A stretch of DNA of 64,000 nt from Nitrospirales bacterium. Its GTDB lineage: Bacteria > Nitrospirota > Nitrospiria > Nitrospirales > UBA8639. The notes below the pieces were generated by a model. The model worked only from the letters and a program-made list of their open reading frames with translations, made no database searches and was not told the DNA's origin. Both the position numbers and the translations under genes were made by a program. This document shows, piece by piece, positions 36,219 through 45,581 of the stretch (the first letter of the stretch is position 1; the number at the start of each line of letters is the position of its first letter). The stretch lies in assembly GCA_031315865.1 (NCBI GenBank), contig JALDRJ010000002.1:124001-188000 (forward strand), given 5' to 3'.

Positions 36219-36653
36219 ATGGATCGTAGTGAACAGGTTCAGCGTGGCTTACGGCGGTTGAAACAGGCTATTGCACGGATCGAAGCTGATCTGGATAACA
36301 AAGCTCACCTGCCCCTAGATCCCCCCATTGCCCAAGAAGACCGGAACGTGGTGATTGATCTGATTCGCCTAGCGATTTGGGAGGAAAAGGAACAGGACCG
36401 TCCCCGCCTCACGCCCGATAAAGAAGGCATCGACTGGATGTGGATTTGTGGAAAAAAACTGGAGTATGCGCCGAGAGCGGAAGACGATGAAACGTTTTGG
36501 ATCACCAACGGGCGGCATGAATTCTTAAAAATGAAGTTTCAACACGGCGATTCCGTCGAAGAATTACAACTTACCTTTGCCCAATCAAAGCAGGCGATCA
36601 TCACAGAGTTGATCCGGCAGGGGTTGCTTCCAGACGAAACCTCCCTTCAATAG
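36219..36653 (+). CDS. Small hypothetical protein
   Basis: A 144-residue soluble, acidic protein that I do not recognise. It begins with a helical, charged segment (MDRSEQVQRGLRRLKQAIAR), then shows EGIDWMWICGKKLEYAPRAE and a helical end (AQSKQAIITELIRQGLLPDE). The ATG at 36219 lacks a clear ribosome site; the ORF is open from 36195. Codon use is normal for the window, and the composition is protein-like. Confidence 0.55.
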   Translation: MDRSEQVQRGLRRLKQAIARIEADLDNKAHLPLDPPIAQEDRNVVIDLIRLAIWEEKEQDRPRLTPDKEGIDWMWICGKKLEYAPRAEDDETFWITNGRHEFLKMKFQHGDSVEELQLTFAQSKQAIITELIRQGLLPDETSLQ

Positions 36654-36964
36654 GTGCAGTAGCCTCTCCTTTTGCAAGCGCACGGGGCCCCAGCCATCGA
36701 TACTCCAACCTGGCCTGGCTCGCTACTCCATGTTCTATCACACCACCGGAAGCCGCCATCAGGACTTGAACCGGCAAACATCAGATACGGTCTCTTTGGC
36801 AGAAGGCATGACGCGGCCAAGGAGGTCATGACAGGAAAAAATTTCACTGAGCAAGCTGTTTTAAATTCAGGAAACATTTCTGTGGTGATATCCAGTGTGC
36901 TGTACATATCCATGAAAGAGAGTTAGGCTAATAGAAAAGCGTGAAAGGCAATCCATACGTACAC
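36654..36964. other. Intergenic region before the copper genes
   Basis: About 310 bases. The stretch near 36750-36770 carries GGACTTGAACC, which recalls a tRNA T-arm, but the flanks do not fold into one. An 84-codon ORF here has no ribosome site. It probably contains the promoter of the metal genes downstream. Confidence 0.45.
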
Positions 36965-37336
36965 ATGAATTTACAATTTTCGCCAAAAGTAAAAGGCTGT
37001 GTCCTCCTTATCCTGTTTGCTTTTGTGCTTTGCGGGGCAGGTGGTTTGTACTGCCCCATGCCGGCCTCCGCCACCGACATACATCACTCGCAACCAACAT
37101 CTCACCATTCCACTTCTTTATTAATGACGAGCGACTGCCCTGACCAATTAAGCACATCATCTTCGGAAATTTTTGCAAATGACGATGTGTCTGTAGGCTC
37201 TATTTCTGCGGTCACGGTCTCCGGGTTACACGACATTCCTCGCTTCGGTCTTTTTCATTTTCTAGGTCATGAACGATTACCCTACCCCACGACCTACCCT
37301 CTTCGGCATCTTCTCTTCTCCGTTTTTCTAAATTGA
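36965..37336 (+). CDS. Small exported His/Ser-rich protein upstream of copA
   Basis: A 123-residue protein with one hydrophobic signal-like segment (GCVLLILFAFVLCGAGGLYC) and a mature part with a His cluster (HHSQPTSHHSTS) followed by a single Cys. I do not recognise a family. Small His-rich exported proteins often precede copper oxidase genes and may bind metal, so this is a reasonable but unproven guess. The ORF is open from a GTG at 36941; the ATG at 36965 gives a more usual signal peptide. Confidence 0.5.
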   Translation: MNLQFSPKVKGCVLLILFAFVLCGAGGLYCPMPASATDIHHSQPTSHHSTSLLMTSDCPDQLSTSSSEIFANDDVSVGSISAVTVSGLHDIPRFGLFHFLGHERLPYPTTYPLRHLLFSVFLN

Positions 37337-37508
37337 GCATTCCTCACGACTGAATAGCAAAAGTGTTCAGAATCCATGGGGGTTCTGGGATGAGCTGACT
37401 ATTTTCGTCACCGTTTCATGCTCGGCATGGATGTCAGCAAGAGCGCTCGAGAAAAATAAAACGAGGGTCACACGTCAAGGTTCAAAGCACGTAACAAGGA
37501 ACAGAAAC

Positions 37509-39359
37509 ATGAATAGCCAGCATCACGAGATAACACGGCGTGCGTTGCTAGCACGCATCGGAACGATGGGGCTCGCGGCTGCCCTGACCCCGTTCATCCC
37601 CTCCTACATTTGGGCATGTGCAGCGATCAATAGAGCAACACCCGCCTCACCATTGCGTGGAAATTCCATCGATTTAAGGATTACGGAGACTCCGTTTCGA
37701 ATTGGAGATCAACTTGGCATGGCGAAGACCATCAATGGCACGGTGCCGGGGCCTTTGATCCGCCTGCAGGAAGGGCAAACCGTCACTTTCAACGTCACTA
37801 ACCGATTAGAGGAAGACACGTCGATTCATTGGCATGGATTGATTTTACCGCAAGATATGGACGGCGTGCCTGGCGTGAGCTTTGCCGGCATCAAGCCAGC
37901 CTCGACTTTTTCCTACCGCTACCCGGTTCGACAAAACGGCACCTACTGGTACCACAGCCACTCCGGAGGGCAGGAGCAGTCAGGGGTCTATGGACCGCTG
38001 ATTATCGATCCGATCGAGCCGGAACCATTCCAGTATACCCGTGAATACGTAGTGGTGCTCTCGGATTGGACATTCGAGTCACCGGAAGTGCTCTTCGCAA
38101 ATCTCAAAAAAGTACCTGATTACTATAACTTTCAGAAGCGCGCCACTCGCGAATTTCTTACTGACATGAGGCGACAGGGGTTGTGGTCCACACTGCAGAA
38201 TTATTTGATGTGGGACAGGATGCGGATGGACCCGACGGACTTCGCCGACGTCAGCGGTTATGCGTATACCTATTTGATGAACGGCTTGTCGCCCGAAATG
38301 AATTGGACTGGGCGTTTTTGTCCAGGCGACAGGGTCCGTTTGCGCATCATTAACGCGGGGGCAATGACGTTCTTCGATGTACGCTTGCCCGGCCTCAGCA
38401 TGACCGTCATCCAGGCAGATGGACAAAACGTGCAGCCCGTTGTGGTGGACGAATTTCGCATCGGTCCGGCGGAAACCTACGACGTCATCGTCAATCCTAC
38501 CGAAAATCGGGCCTATACTCTTTTTGCTGAGACGATGGATCGAAGCGGATACGCCCGCGGCACGTTGGCTCCGCGCGCCGGCATGCGTGCGCCACTTCCT
38601 GAACGTCGATCGAGGCCACTCCGGACGATGGATGACATGGGTATGGCCGGTATGGACATGGAAAATATGGACGAGACTTCTCATGCGAGCCACGCCCACT
38701 TGCCCCATCAAGCCATGGGCATGATCGAGACCCCGGAAACACGACACGCGCACGACATGAACAGGCTGTCAGATATGCCGATAGATGATCCATCTCATTC
38801 AACGATTCCCGGCGTTAAACCGGTCAAGCATGGCCCCGACCATCACGGGACGGGCAATCAAGCTGTGGCGGAGCATTCTCAGAATCGTAGTGGCGAGCCT
38901 GGGAGAGGACTCGGCAACAGTGACCGGCGCGTGTTGGTCTATACCGATTTAAAGAGCCTTGTACCCCACCCCGACCAACGGAAGCCTGAGCGTGAGATCG
39001 AGCTCCACCTCACCGGCCACATGGAGCGCTATATGTGGTCATTCGACGGGAAAAAGTTTTCGGAAGCCAAAGAGCCCATTCAGTTTCGGTTTGGTGAACG
39101 TCTTCGCTTAACCTTCGTGAATGACACGATGATGGAACATCCCCTGCATCTGCACGGCATGTGGATGCACCTCGAGAATGGCACGGGGGTCTACCTGCCT
39201 CGGAAGCACACGGTGATCGTCAAGCCGGCAGAGCGACTCTCTGTTGCCATCACCGCTGATGCGCCGGGGCGTTGGGCATTTCACTGCCATCTGCTCTTTC
39301 ATATGAAGGCAGGAATGTTTCGAGTCATCGAGGTCACTGACCAAAAGAGCCAGATGTGA
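37509..39359 (+). CDS. copA: Tat-exported multicopper oxidase, copper-resistance protein CopA
   Basis: A 616-residue periplasmic oxidase that converts Cu(I) to Cu(II). The twin-arginine signal is TRRALLARIGTMGLAAALTP. The copper ligands are in HWHGLILPQDMDG, WYHSHSGGQ, HPLHLHGMWM and HCHLLFHMKAGMF, covering type 1, 2 and 3 sites. A Met/His-rich insert (about residues 375-415, GMAGMDMENMDETSHASHAH) probably gathers copper, as in CopA of Pseudomonas. The ATG at 37509 has AAGGA nine bases upstream and starts at the signal; the ORF is open from 37431. It overlaps the copB frame by a few bases at most, so they form an operon. Confidence 0.95.
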   Translation: MNSQHHEITRRALLARIGTMGLAAALTPFIPSYIWACAAINRATPASPLRGNSIDLRITETPFRIGDQLGMAKTINGTVPGPLIRLQEGQTVTFNVTNRLEEDTSIHWHGLILPQDMDGVPGVSFAGIKPASTFSYRYPVRQNGTYWYHSHSGGQEQSGVYGPLIIDPIEPEPFQYTREYVVVLSDWTFESPEVLFANLKKVPDYYNFQKRATREFLTDMRRQGLWSTLQNYLMWDRMRMDPTDFADVSGYAYTYLMNGLSPEMNWTGRFCPGDRVRLRIINAGAMTFFDVRLPGLSMTVIQADGQNVQPVVVDEFRIGPAETYDVIVNPTENRAYTLFAETMDRSGYARGTLAPRAGMRAPLPERRSRPLRTMDDMGMAGMDMENMDETSHASHAHLPHQAMGMIETPETRHAHDMNRLSDMPIDDPSHSTIPGVKPVKHGPDHHGTGNQAVAEHSQNRSGEPGRGLGNSDRRVLVYTDLKSLVPHPDQRKPEREIELHLTGHMERYMWSFDGKKFSEAKEPIQFRFGERLRLTFVNDTMMEHPLHLHGMWMHLENGTGVYLPRKHTVIVKPAERLSVAITADAPGRWAFHCHLLFHMKAGMFRVIEVTDQKSQM

Positions 39360-39361
39360 TC

Positions 39362-40270
39362 ATGAACGCCTCCGTTCGAACCGTTCTTTTATTAACGGTA
39401 GTCGGTTTCCTGGGCATGGGGTTCGACGCGGTCAGCGCATTCGCCAAGACGACCTTCCCCCCATCAACTCCTTCAAGTACGTCCACTCGCTCAACTCCTC
39501 AAAAAATTGTAGAGATGTACCAGCTGGCTCCGTTAAGTGCATCAACAGAAAAGAGGGACGGCCTGCCAAACGTCGCCCCCCAGACTGACTGGCCCAGTCC
39601 TGTGGAGGATGAGAAGAAACATATCTTTATTCTCGCTGACGTCCTTGAATATCGTCCAAACATGGGCGGGTCAGAGAGTGGAAACGATTACAGGTGGGAT
39701 ATCGAAGGCTGGTATGGAGGGGACTATAACCGCCTCTGGTTTAAAACTGAAGGACAACAGAACAGTGCTTTTAAAGCCGACTACGATGCAGATTCCCAGT
39801 TGCTCTACGGACGTTTTTTTCAACAGTATTACGATTTTCAGGTCGGCGGTCGTCTTGAAACGCAATCCTATCGTGATCACAATGTGACGCGTGGGCTAGT
39901 CGTCATCGGACTGCAGGGACTGGTGCCTTATAACTATGAAATTGAGTCCGCCCTATTTGTGAGTTGTCTCGGCCATGTGTCCGCTCGTCTGACGACGACC
40001 AAAGACCTGTCCTTGAGTCAACGCCTGATCCTCCAACTACGCCTAGAAACCAACGCGGCCATTCAACGGGTCAAAAAATTCACAACCGGTTCCGGACTCA
40101 ATAACGTGGAAGGGGGCGCACGTCTGCGCTATGAAATCCGGCGTGAATTCGCGCCCTACGTAGGAGTTTCTTTGGATAGAAGTTTTGGCGAAACCGCGAC
40201 CTTCGTCAGGAAAGAGGGCGGAGATTCAAGTCAGATTCGTTTTGTGGTGGGGGTTCGAGTATGGTTCTAA
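39362..40270 (+). CDS. copB: Outer-membrane copper-resistance protein CopB
   Basis: A 302-residue protein with a signal peptide (about residues 1-24) and a mature region typical of CopB: KHIFILADVLEYRPN, GGDYNRLWFKTEGQ and a barrel of alternating strands ending in Phe (VVGVRVWF), the outer-membrane assembly signal. It binds copper at or in the outer membrane and normally works with CopA. The usual Met-rich N-terminal repeats are absent here. The start is the ATG at 39362, two bases after the copA stop; a GTG at 39356 is less likely. Confidence 0.9.
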   Translation: MNASVRTVLLLTVVGFLGMGFDAVSAFAKTTFPPSTPSSTSTRSTPQKIVEMYQLAPLSASTEKRDGLPNVAPQTDWPSPVEDEKKHIFILADVLEYRPNMGGSESGNDYRWDIEGWYGGDYNRLWFKTEGQQNSAFKADYDADSQLLYGRFFQQYYDFQVGGRLETQSYRDHNVTRGLVVIGLQGLVPYNYEIESALFVSCLGHVSARLTTTKDLSLSQRLILQLRLETNAAIQRVKKFTTGSGLNNVEGGARLRYEIRREFAPYVGVSLDRSFGETATFVRKEGGDSSQIRFVVGVRVWF

Positions 40271-40410
40271 ATTGCGCAAACCGTTCGGGATTGTGAATTT
40301 ATCCCACACGCTAATCGGACGGGAAACTACAATACCTTCCAACTTGAGTCGTTATTCGATACCTTACACACCAAAAGTGCGATGGCTAAAGGATGACTTT
40401 CGTCCAAAGT

Positions 40411-42498
40411 CTACTCCGGCCAAAACCAAGTCAGCCCCCCCATGAACATTCGAGGTGTTCCCGGAACAAAGTGAATATCGGACACGCCACCGGCGGGTTC
40501 TCCAGAAAGACGGGAAGCATAGAAAAACTGCGCCTGACGCCAATCGGTATCGGTTAAATTGCGAATGCTGAAAAAGGCCTCCAAACGTCCTGCTGGTGGC
40601 CTAACGGGTATTTTGTAACGAAGAATCAGGTCGAAAATCGTAAAGGGTTCCAGTTTCACGCTGTCATCTTCCGTGCCGGCCCGACTTCCCACGGTCAACA
40701 TTTGTAATGTCCCGGAGAGTCCCATTGGAAGGCGGGCTGTCACCATTGAAAAGGCCGTGAATTCCGGAGCTAAAGGAACGGAATCGCCGGTTTTTCTGAA
40801 CTCGGCATGAGTATACGTGATGTCTGCTCGAAGAGTGAGCCATTCCAGCGGAGTGAGGCGAGCGCTGAATTCCATGCCCAGGCGGCGGGTCTTTCCACGT
40901 CTTTCCGTCGTGCCCTCATCCCCCACGAACACCAGTTCGGACTCCAGATCCAACAGCCAAAATGTAGCCAAAATTTCCGACCAGTCCCACGGATGGCTCT
41001 TGATGCCGACTTCATACCCAACAGCTCTCGGCAAGGTGTTGGCTGATGAATTTTCCACGACATCCCGTGCATCATTGCTGTGAAACCCCGTGCCAACATT
41101 CAAGAAGAATTCGGTCTGGTCCCAGGGGCCAAAAATCAGGTTGGCCTTTCCGCTGGTGATGGCATCGGAAGCGAACCCATTCGGCCTGACCGAACAGGCA
41201 GCGCCACAACGATCCTTCACATGATACGTGAACACATCGACCCGTCCGCCTCCGACAAATCGCAGCCAGGGGAAAAACTGTAGGTCCAACCTGAGATATG
41301 GAGAATAGGAGGATTCAAAAATGTCTGATTCCTGCGTGATGGCTAAAGACGAGCGTTTGTGTTGCGTGCCCAGACGGACCCGAATGTTATCGAACCGGGT
41401 CTGAAGTCCGGCCGTCATGGCGCCCTCAGAACCGAAGAATCGAAAAATCTGACGATAGCCGATATCCCCTCCAGTCAGCCAACGGTGATCCGTCTGTTCA
41501 ATGCCGTCACTGTTCACCGGATCATTGAGGTAGAACGTAAAATTAGTGAACAAAGAGAGATAATAATATTGAGCCCACAGACGGGCGAAAACAGTCCCAC
41601 CACCGGGAAGATCGGCAGAGTAATCTAAGCGACCGGTCGTTCGGATCGACTGTCCGCCTTCACTAGGGTCAAGGGACCCAAAACGGTCCAATCTCCCTGA
41701 AGTCACCTCTCGCAAAGGAATTTGGCCTGATCCATTCCATCGTCCATAATATTGGGTCAGGGTCACACTGAGTTGAGAGGATTCAGAAGGGTCTACAGTG
41801 AATTTAGCCAACCCGTTATAGCGGGTATTGCGATTGACAAAGTCATACGGGCCATCGGTGTAATAGAATTCCCCGGCCAACAGCGTGCGGAATTTTTCGT
41901 GAAAGGGAGAGGTGATGAACAGATGCCGTTGCGTGTTGAAACTTCCGCCTGCCGATTGCACGATCGTGTGAGGCACCCAGTCACGCGTGACGTAATTGGC
42001 GGCGCCCGCCGTGGCAAAGTCGCCATATTCCACATGATAGGGTCCTTTTTTAACGACGATTTCCTCGATAGTTTCCGGGATAATGAAATTGATGTCCCCG
42101 TATCCTTGTCCGTGCGCGTGGCTGCGCATATTAATGGGCATCCCATCTACATGAATGGCCAGGTCAGTGCCATGATCAGCATCAAATCCTCTCAGCAGAT
42201 ATTGGTCTGATTTTCCAGCGCCGCCGGAATGTTCCAAGGTGATAAGGCCGGGAGCCAACCGGAGCAAATCCGCTGGACGGCCTTGAGGTTGGAGCAGAAT
42301 GTCTTCATTCAGGATAATTCGATTGGACGAGGCCGCCACAGGCCGTTCTCCAACGACCAGGACCTCCTCCAAAACGGTGATGTCTTCTTGATCGTTTCCG
42401 AATGCAGGCTGTGTCCACAACTGACCGAAGAAGACAAAGAACACAATAGCCGGAATCCACACCGCTCGATGAAAGAAGACAGGATAGGGATACGTCAT
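40411..42498 (-). CDS. TonB-dependent outer-membrane receptor
   Basis: A 695-residue receptor with a signal peptide (ending WTQPAFG), a TonB-box-like stretch (ITVLEEVLVVGER), a plug domain (PADLLRLAPGLITLEHSGGA, YLLRGFDADHGTDLAIHVDG, VVKKGPYHVEYG) and a 22-strand-type barrel with a C-terminal Trp-Phe ending. The His-rich plug loop (MRSHAHGQGYGD) could contact a metal or metallophore. It lies between copB and a NikR-type regulator, so nickel or another divalent metal is a plausible cargo. The start is placed at 42498; upstream ORF space to 42603 contains an operator-like inverted repeat, so it is probably leader. Confidence 0.92.
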   Translation of the reverse strand: MTYPYPVFFHRAVWIPAIVFFVFFGQLWTQPAFGNDQEDITVLEEVLVVGERPVAASSNRIILNEDILLQPQGRPADLLRLAPGLITLEHSGGAGKSDQYLLRGFDADHGTDLAIHVDGMPINMRSHAHGQGYGDINFIIPETIEEIVVKKGPYHVEYGDFATAGAANYVTRDWVPHTIVQSAGGSFNTQRHLFITSPFHEKFRTLLAGEFYYTDGPYDFVNRNTRYNGLAKFTVDPSESSQLSVTLTQYYGRWNGSGQIPLREVTSGRLDRFGSLDPSEGGQSIRTTGRLDYSADLPGGGTVFARLWAQYYYLSLFTNFTFYLNDPVNSDGIEQTDHRWLTGGDIGYRQIFRFFGSEGAMTAGLQTRFDNIRVRLGTQHKRSSLAITQESDIFESSYSPYLRLDLQFFPWLRFVGGGRVDVFTYHVKDRCGAACSVRPNGFASDAITSGKANLIFGPWDQTEFFLNVGTGFHSNDARDVVENSSANTLPRAVGYEVGIKSHPWDWSEILATFWLLDLESELVFVGDEGTTERRGKTRRLGMEFSARLTPLEWLTLRADITYTHAEFRKTGDSVPLAPEFTAFSMVTARLPMGLSGTLQMLTVGSRAGTEDDSVKLEPFTIFDLILRYKIPVRPPAGRLEAFFSIRNLTDTDWRQAQFFYASRLSGEPAGGVSDIHFVPGTPRMFMGGLTWFWPE

Positions 42499-42548
42499 TA
42501 GGTGGAAGAGCGCGGAACAAACGAGAGGCACATAAATTCGACCGGTAG

Positions 42549-42567
42549 CACAAAATAAAAATTTGTG
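42549..42567. promoter_or_regulatory. Inverted repeat CACAAA-N7-TTTGTG, candidate operator of the TonB receptor
   Basis: A 6+6 inverted repeat in AT-rich DNA, about 51 bases before the receptor start and 150 bases downstream of the NikR-type gene. It does not match the E. coli NikR operator, so assignment to NikR rests on position only. Confidence 0.35.
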
Positions 42568-42718
42568 GCACTCCTTATACCAAGGCCCGCAAAATAACGT
42601 CAATCGAATTTATGGGTAATAGGAAATGGAACGATGCGAGAGAGGAAATTCAGCACCTGTCTTTCAGGCGAAAGGACCAGGAGTGCGAGGATCCCTTACG
42701 AAGGCTAAGATAAGGTGG

Positions 42719-43135
42719 CTATTTGAGGGATTTTCCGGTAGTCGTCATGGTGAGCTGTCCATGCTTCACCCCTCTGGTTTTAATCAGTAAATTTGCCAGA
42801 TCAACCAAGGCGGCACTACGTCCTTTGACCACAATGACTTCCAGGCAATGATCATGATCCAAATGCACATGAAGATTGGAAATAATGAACCGCCCGTATT
42901 CATGCTGATGATGTGTCAATTGTTGAAGCACATCCGCCTGGTGATGGTCATACACGAGTGTGATGGTGCCAACCGTTTCGTTGTTTCCTCCCCATTCTTC
43001 TCCCACCAGTTGATTGCGGATGAGGTCTCGAATCGCTTCAGAACGGTTCTGATACTTCTTCCGTTTAATGTGACGATCAAAGGCGGCCAGAAGCTTTTTT
43101 TCGAGGGAAACACCAAAACGGATTAGTTGGCTCAT
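42719..43135 (-). CDS. nikR: NikR-type nickel-responsive transcriptional regulator
   Basis: A 138-residue protein with an N-terminal ribbon-helix-helix (QLIRFGVSLEKKLLAAFDRH, NRSEAIRDLIR) and a C-terminal ACT-like metal domain. The nickel ligands are all present with NikR spacing: H78, H89, H91 and C97 (HVHLDHDHC). NikR binds Ni(II) and represses uptake genes. The ORF is open to 43180, but the ATG at 43135 starts directly at the DNA-binding strand. It is followed by the TonB receptor on the same strand, its most likely target, and preceded by the Spy-like gene. Confidence 0.93.
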   Translation of the reverse strand: MSQLIRFGVSLEKKLLAAFDRHIKRKKYQNRSEAIRDLIRNQLVGEEWGGNNETVGTITLVYDHHQADVLQQLTHHQHEYGRFIISNLHVHLDHDHCLEVIVVKGRSAALVDLANLLIKTRGVKHGQLTMTTTGKSLK

Positions 43136-43219
43136 CGTCGCGGAAAAACACTGATCAAACGTGTGATTCAGACACACCACTCCTCTTGTGATAGGAGGAT
43201 GCGCCCGGAGATATTCAGA

Positions 43220-43825
43220 TCAATGGCCTTTTTTAAGATCCTTACCATGGCTATAGCCCTCGGAATGACCTTGCCCATATCCGTGCTTGCCCATGGAACC
43301 ATGTCCCTTCATATCCGCCATGCCATGCATGCCACCCGACCCAAGGCTCATCTGTTTTTTCAATCGGTCACGAAACTGTTGATATTGATCGGGAGTCAAA
43401 ATCTCTTTGAGCTTCAGCAACGTATCGACCCGGTACAGCATGAATTGCTTTTGCAAGCCTCCGATTTCATCAACCTTTTTGGCAATCGCGGCTCGATCGG
43501 TTTCCTTTTGGTCCAGTAACGTACCCAAATCGATCATCGCAACACGGAGATCGGCTCCATTCTTGATCATTGTCTTGCGATACCCTGTTTCTACCGGAGC
43601 CAGGGCTTTTATTTGATCCTCCGTTAACCCGAGTTCCCGTTGCATTCCCAGAGGCGATAACGAACCATGATGCTTCATGCCGCCATGTCCTGATCCTTGA
43701 TGCCGCTCCATCATCCCGGAATGGCGATGTCCCTCGTCTCCGAACACGAGACCTCCTGACAGACATACCATCGTCAACAGTACCAAGAGTGTCGTACCCT
43801 GTCGTGCCCAAATCTGCCCCATCAT
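43220..43825 (-). CDS. Spy/CpxP/ZraP-like periplasmic metal-stress protein
   Basis: A 201-residue exported protein. The signal peptide spans about residues 1-30. The mature region starts with a His/Gly/Met-rich stretch (HRHSGMMERHQGSGHGGMKH), has the helical LTxxQ-type core (LGLTEDQIKALAP, LKEILTPDQYQQFRDRLKKQ) and ends in a second His-rich tail. The core matches the heavy-metal-resistance/Spy family: periplasmic chaperones or zinc/copper sensors. GGAGG lies before the ATG. It is on the same strand as nikR and the TonB receptor, 85 bases before nikR. Confidence 0.88.
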   Translation of the reverse strand: MMGQIWARQGTTLLVLLTMVCLSGGLVFGDEGHRHSGMMERHQGSGHGGMKHHGSLSPLGMQRELGLTEDQIKALAPVETGYRKTMIKNGADLRVAMIDLGTLLDQKETDRAAIAKKVDEIGGLQKQFMLYRVDTLLKLKEILTPDQYQQFRDRLKKQMSLGSGGMHGMADMKGHGSMGKHGYGQGHSEGYSHGKDLKKGH

Positions 43826-43995
43826 GAATGGTCCTCCTCAAAATTTTTGATGAACGATGCGAATGCTCTCAACCCTGACGGCCCGGGGTAGTATAACAAA
43901 TTCGACTGACAGAGTTGGGGACATTTACAAAAACAGAGTATACTGAAAGAAGACGTCGTTGTATCCTCAATAATTTCAAAGGACGAAGTGAGCTT

Positions 43996-45147
43996 ATGCG
44001 AGACTTTTTCCCAGGACTAGCAGGAGTACCTGCGACAAAATCCAATATCAGTTGGGTCGACGGACAAGCGGGGATTTTGGAGTATCGCGGCATTCGCATT
44101 GAAGAACTGGCGACTCATGGCACATTTACCGAAACCGCGTATCTGCTCCTGTTTAATGAGCTCCCAACCCGGTCAGCGCTTCAACAATTCGAGTCCGATC
44201 TCATGCGGCACCGCCGCATCAAATATCGCATTACCGATCTGATGAAATGTCTTCCAGAGCATGGGCATCCGATGGATGCTCTGCAAGCAGCCGTCGCGGC
44301 CCTGGGAATGTTCTATCCGCTCCCCAACGTCCAGGATGCCGAAGCCCGCTATTGGTCGGCCATTCGGCTCCTAGCCAAACTCCCGACGATCGTCGCCGCG
44401 TTCGCTCGACTTCGCCGTGGCGATCACCAGATTCAACCGAATGATTCACTTTCCTACTCGGAAAATTTCTTTTACATGCTCTTCGAACAATCCCCGGATC
44501 CCGCCATCGCGAAACTCTTTGACACCAGCCTGCTTCTGCATGCCGAACATACGATGAACGCCTCGACTTTTAGCGGTCTGGTCACGGCCTCGACTCTCGC
44601 CGATCCGTTCTCGGTCATTGCCTCCGCAATCGGCACGTTGAAAGGTCCACTTCATGGCGGAGCGAATGAAGCGGTCATTCATATGCTCAGGGAAATTGGC
44701 TCGGTTGAACACGTTTCCACCTACCTTGATCGGAAAATGGCGGCAAAAGAAAAAATCATGGGATTTGGTCATCGGGTGTACAAAGTCAAAGACCCTCGGG
44801 CCCTCATTCTCCAGGAATTCGCACGGCAAATGGACCACACTCACAAACAGGATTCATTGTTCAGGATCGCACGAGCCGTTGAACAAGAGATGGAGCAACG
44901 CGTCGGTCACAAAGGCATTCGACCCAACGTCGATTTTTACTCAGGCATTATCTACCATCATATGGGCCTCGAAACTGACCTCTTCACTCCAATCTTTGCC
45001 ATGGCACGCGTCGCGGGATGGCTCGCGCACTGTTTTGAGCAGTATCAGCACAATCACCTCTTCCGCCCAGACCAACTTTACGATGGCCCTCATAACCGCC
45101 CCTATGAACCTCTCGCGTCACGGAACAACCCGCCTTCTTCCGCATGA
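43996..45147 (+). CDS. gltA: Citrate synthase
   Basis: A 383-residue enzyme that condenses oxaloacetate and acetyl-CoA. Active-site regions are GPLHGGANEAVIHMLRE (His), MGFGHRVYKVKDPR (His) and RPNVDFYSGIIYHHMG (Asp). The length is the short, Gram-positive/archaeal-like type. The ORF is open from 43915, but the ATG at 43996 starts at the conserved domain (LAGVPATKSNISWVDG). Malic enzyme and succinate dehydrogenase genes follow on the same strand. In an rTCA autotroph such an enzyme would serve the oxidative direction; which direction runs here cannot be told from sequence. Confidence 0.95.
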   Translation: MRDFFPGLAGVPATKSNISWVDGQAGILEYRGIRIEELATHGTFTETAYLLLFNELPTRSALQQFESDLMRHRRIKYRITDLMKCLPEHGHPMDALQAAVAALGMFYPLPNVQDAEARYWSAIRLLAKLPTIVAAFARLRRGDHQIQPNDSLSYSENFFYMLFEQSPDPAIAKLFDTSLLLHAEHTMNASTFSGLVTASTLADPFSVIASAIGTLKGPLHGGANEAVIHMLREIGSVEHVSTYLDRKMAAKEKIMGFGHRVYKVKDPRALILQEFARQMDHTHKQDSLFRIARAVEQEMEQRVGHKGIRPNVDFYSGIIYHHMGLETDLFTPIFAMARVAGWLAHCFEQYQHNHLFRPDQLYDGPHNRPYEPLASRNNPPSSA

Positions 45148-45581
45148 TTCCTCCCTTCCCATATCCTTCATTGTCTTCGCAAAACCTTGAAATACCGTGG
45201 CGACAACAATCGTCGAATTTGGCCACGAGCAGGGGTACGATGTTCGGGCGAGTTTAAACGAGTTTCATCGCACCTCTAAAAAGATTTGGTGTCCTGTGAT
45301 TTTACCCGCCATCCCGCTTCAGCCCACTTGTGCTCACCCACAAAACCTTATATAGTAAAAGTGTGTGTTCACATTCTTACGCACGTCAACCCCAATCCAG
45401 TTAAAATTTTCACAACGATCTTGAGAAACGCTCGTTGAAAAGGTGAGTGGCCGTCCTCCCTTCTATCAATTACCCTTCACGTTGCTATCACCCTACAACC
45501 AGATTTTCGGTTCACGCCTGCGGGGCCGCGGAGAACGACCGCAGACGATGTGAGCTGCACGAATCGCCGGAGAAAAAAACC
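45148..45581. other. Intergenic region between citrate synthase and malic enzyme
   Basis: About 430 bases, enough for an independent promoter of the malic enzyme gene. The malic enzyme frame is open from 45447 but shows no ribosome site before 45582. I see no strong terminator. Confidence 0.5.

Noticed and set aside
36750-36775. Possible tRNA on the minus strand (GGTTCAAGTCC resembles a T-loop)
   Set aside because: The bases on either side do not pair to form a T-stem, and no D-arm, anticodon arm or acceptor stem can be built.
38079-38753. 224-codon minus-strand ORF over copA
   Set aside because: It lies fully opposite a well-supported multicopper oxidase; its His-rich look comes from the Met/His-rich region read backwards.
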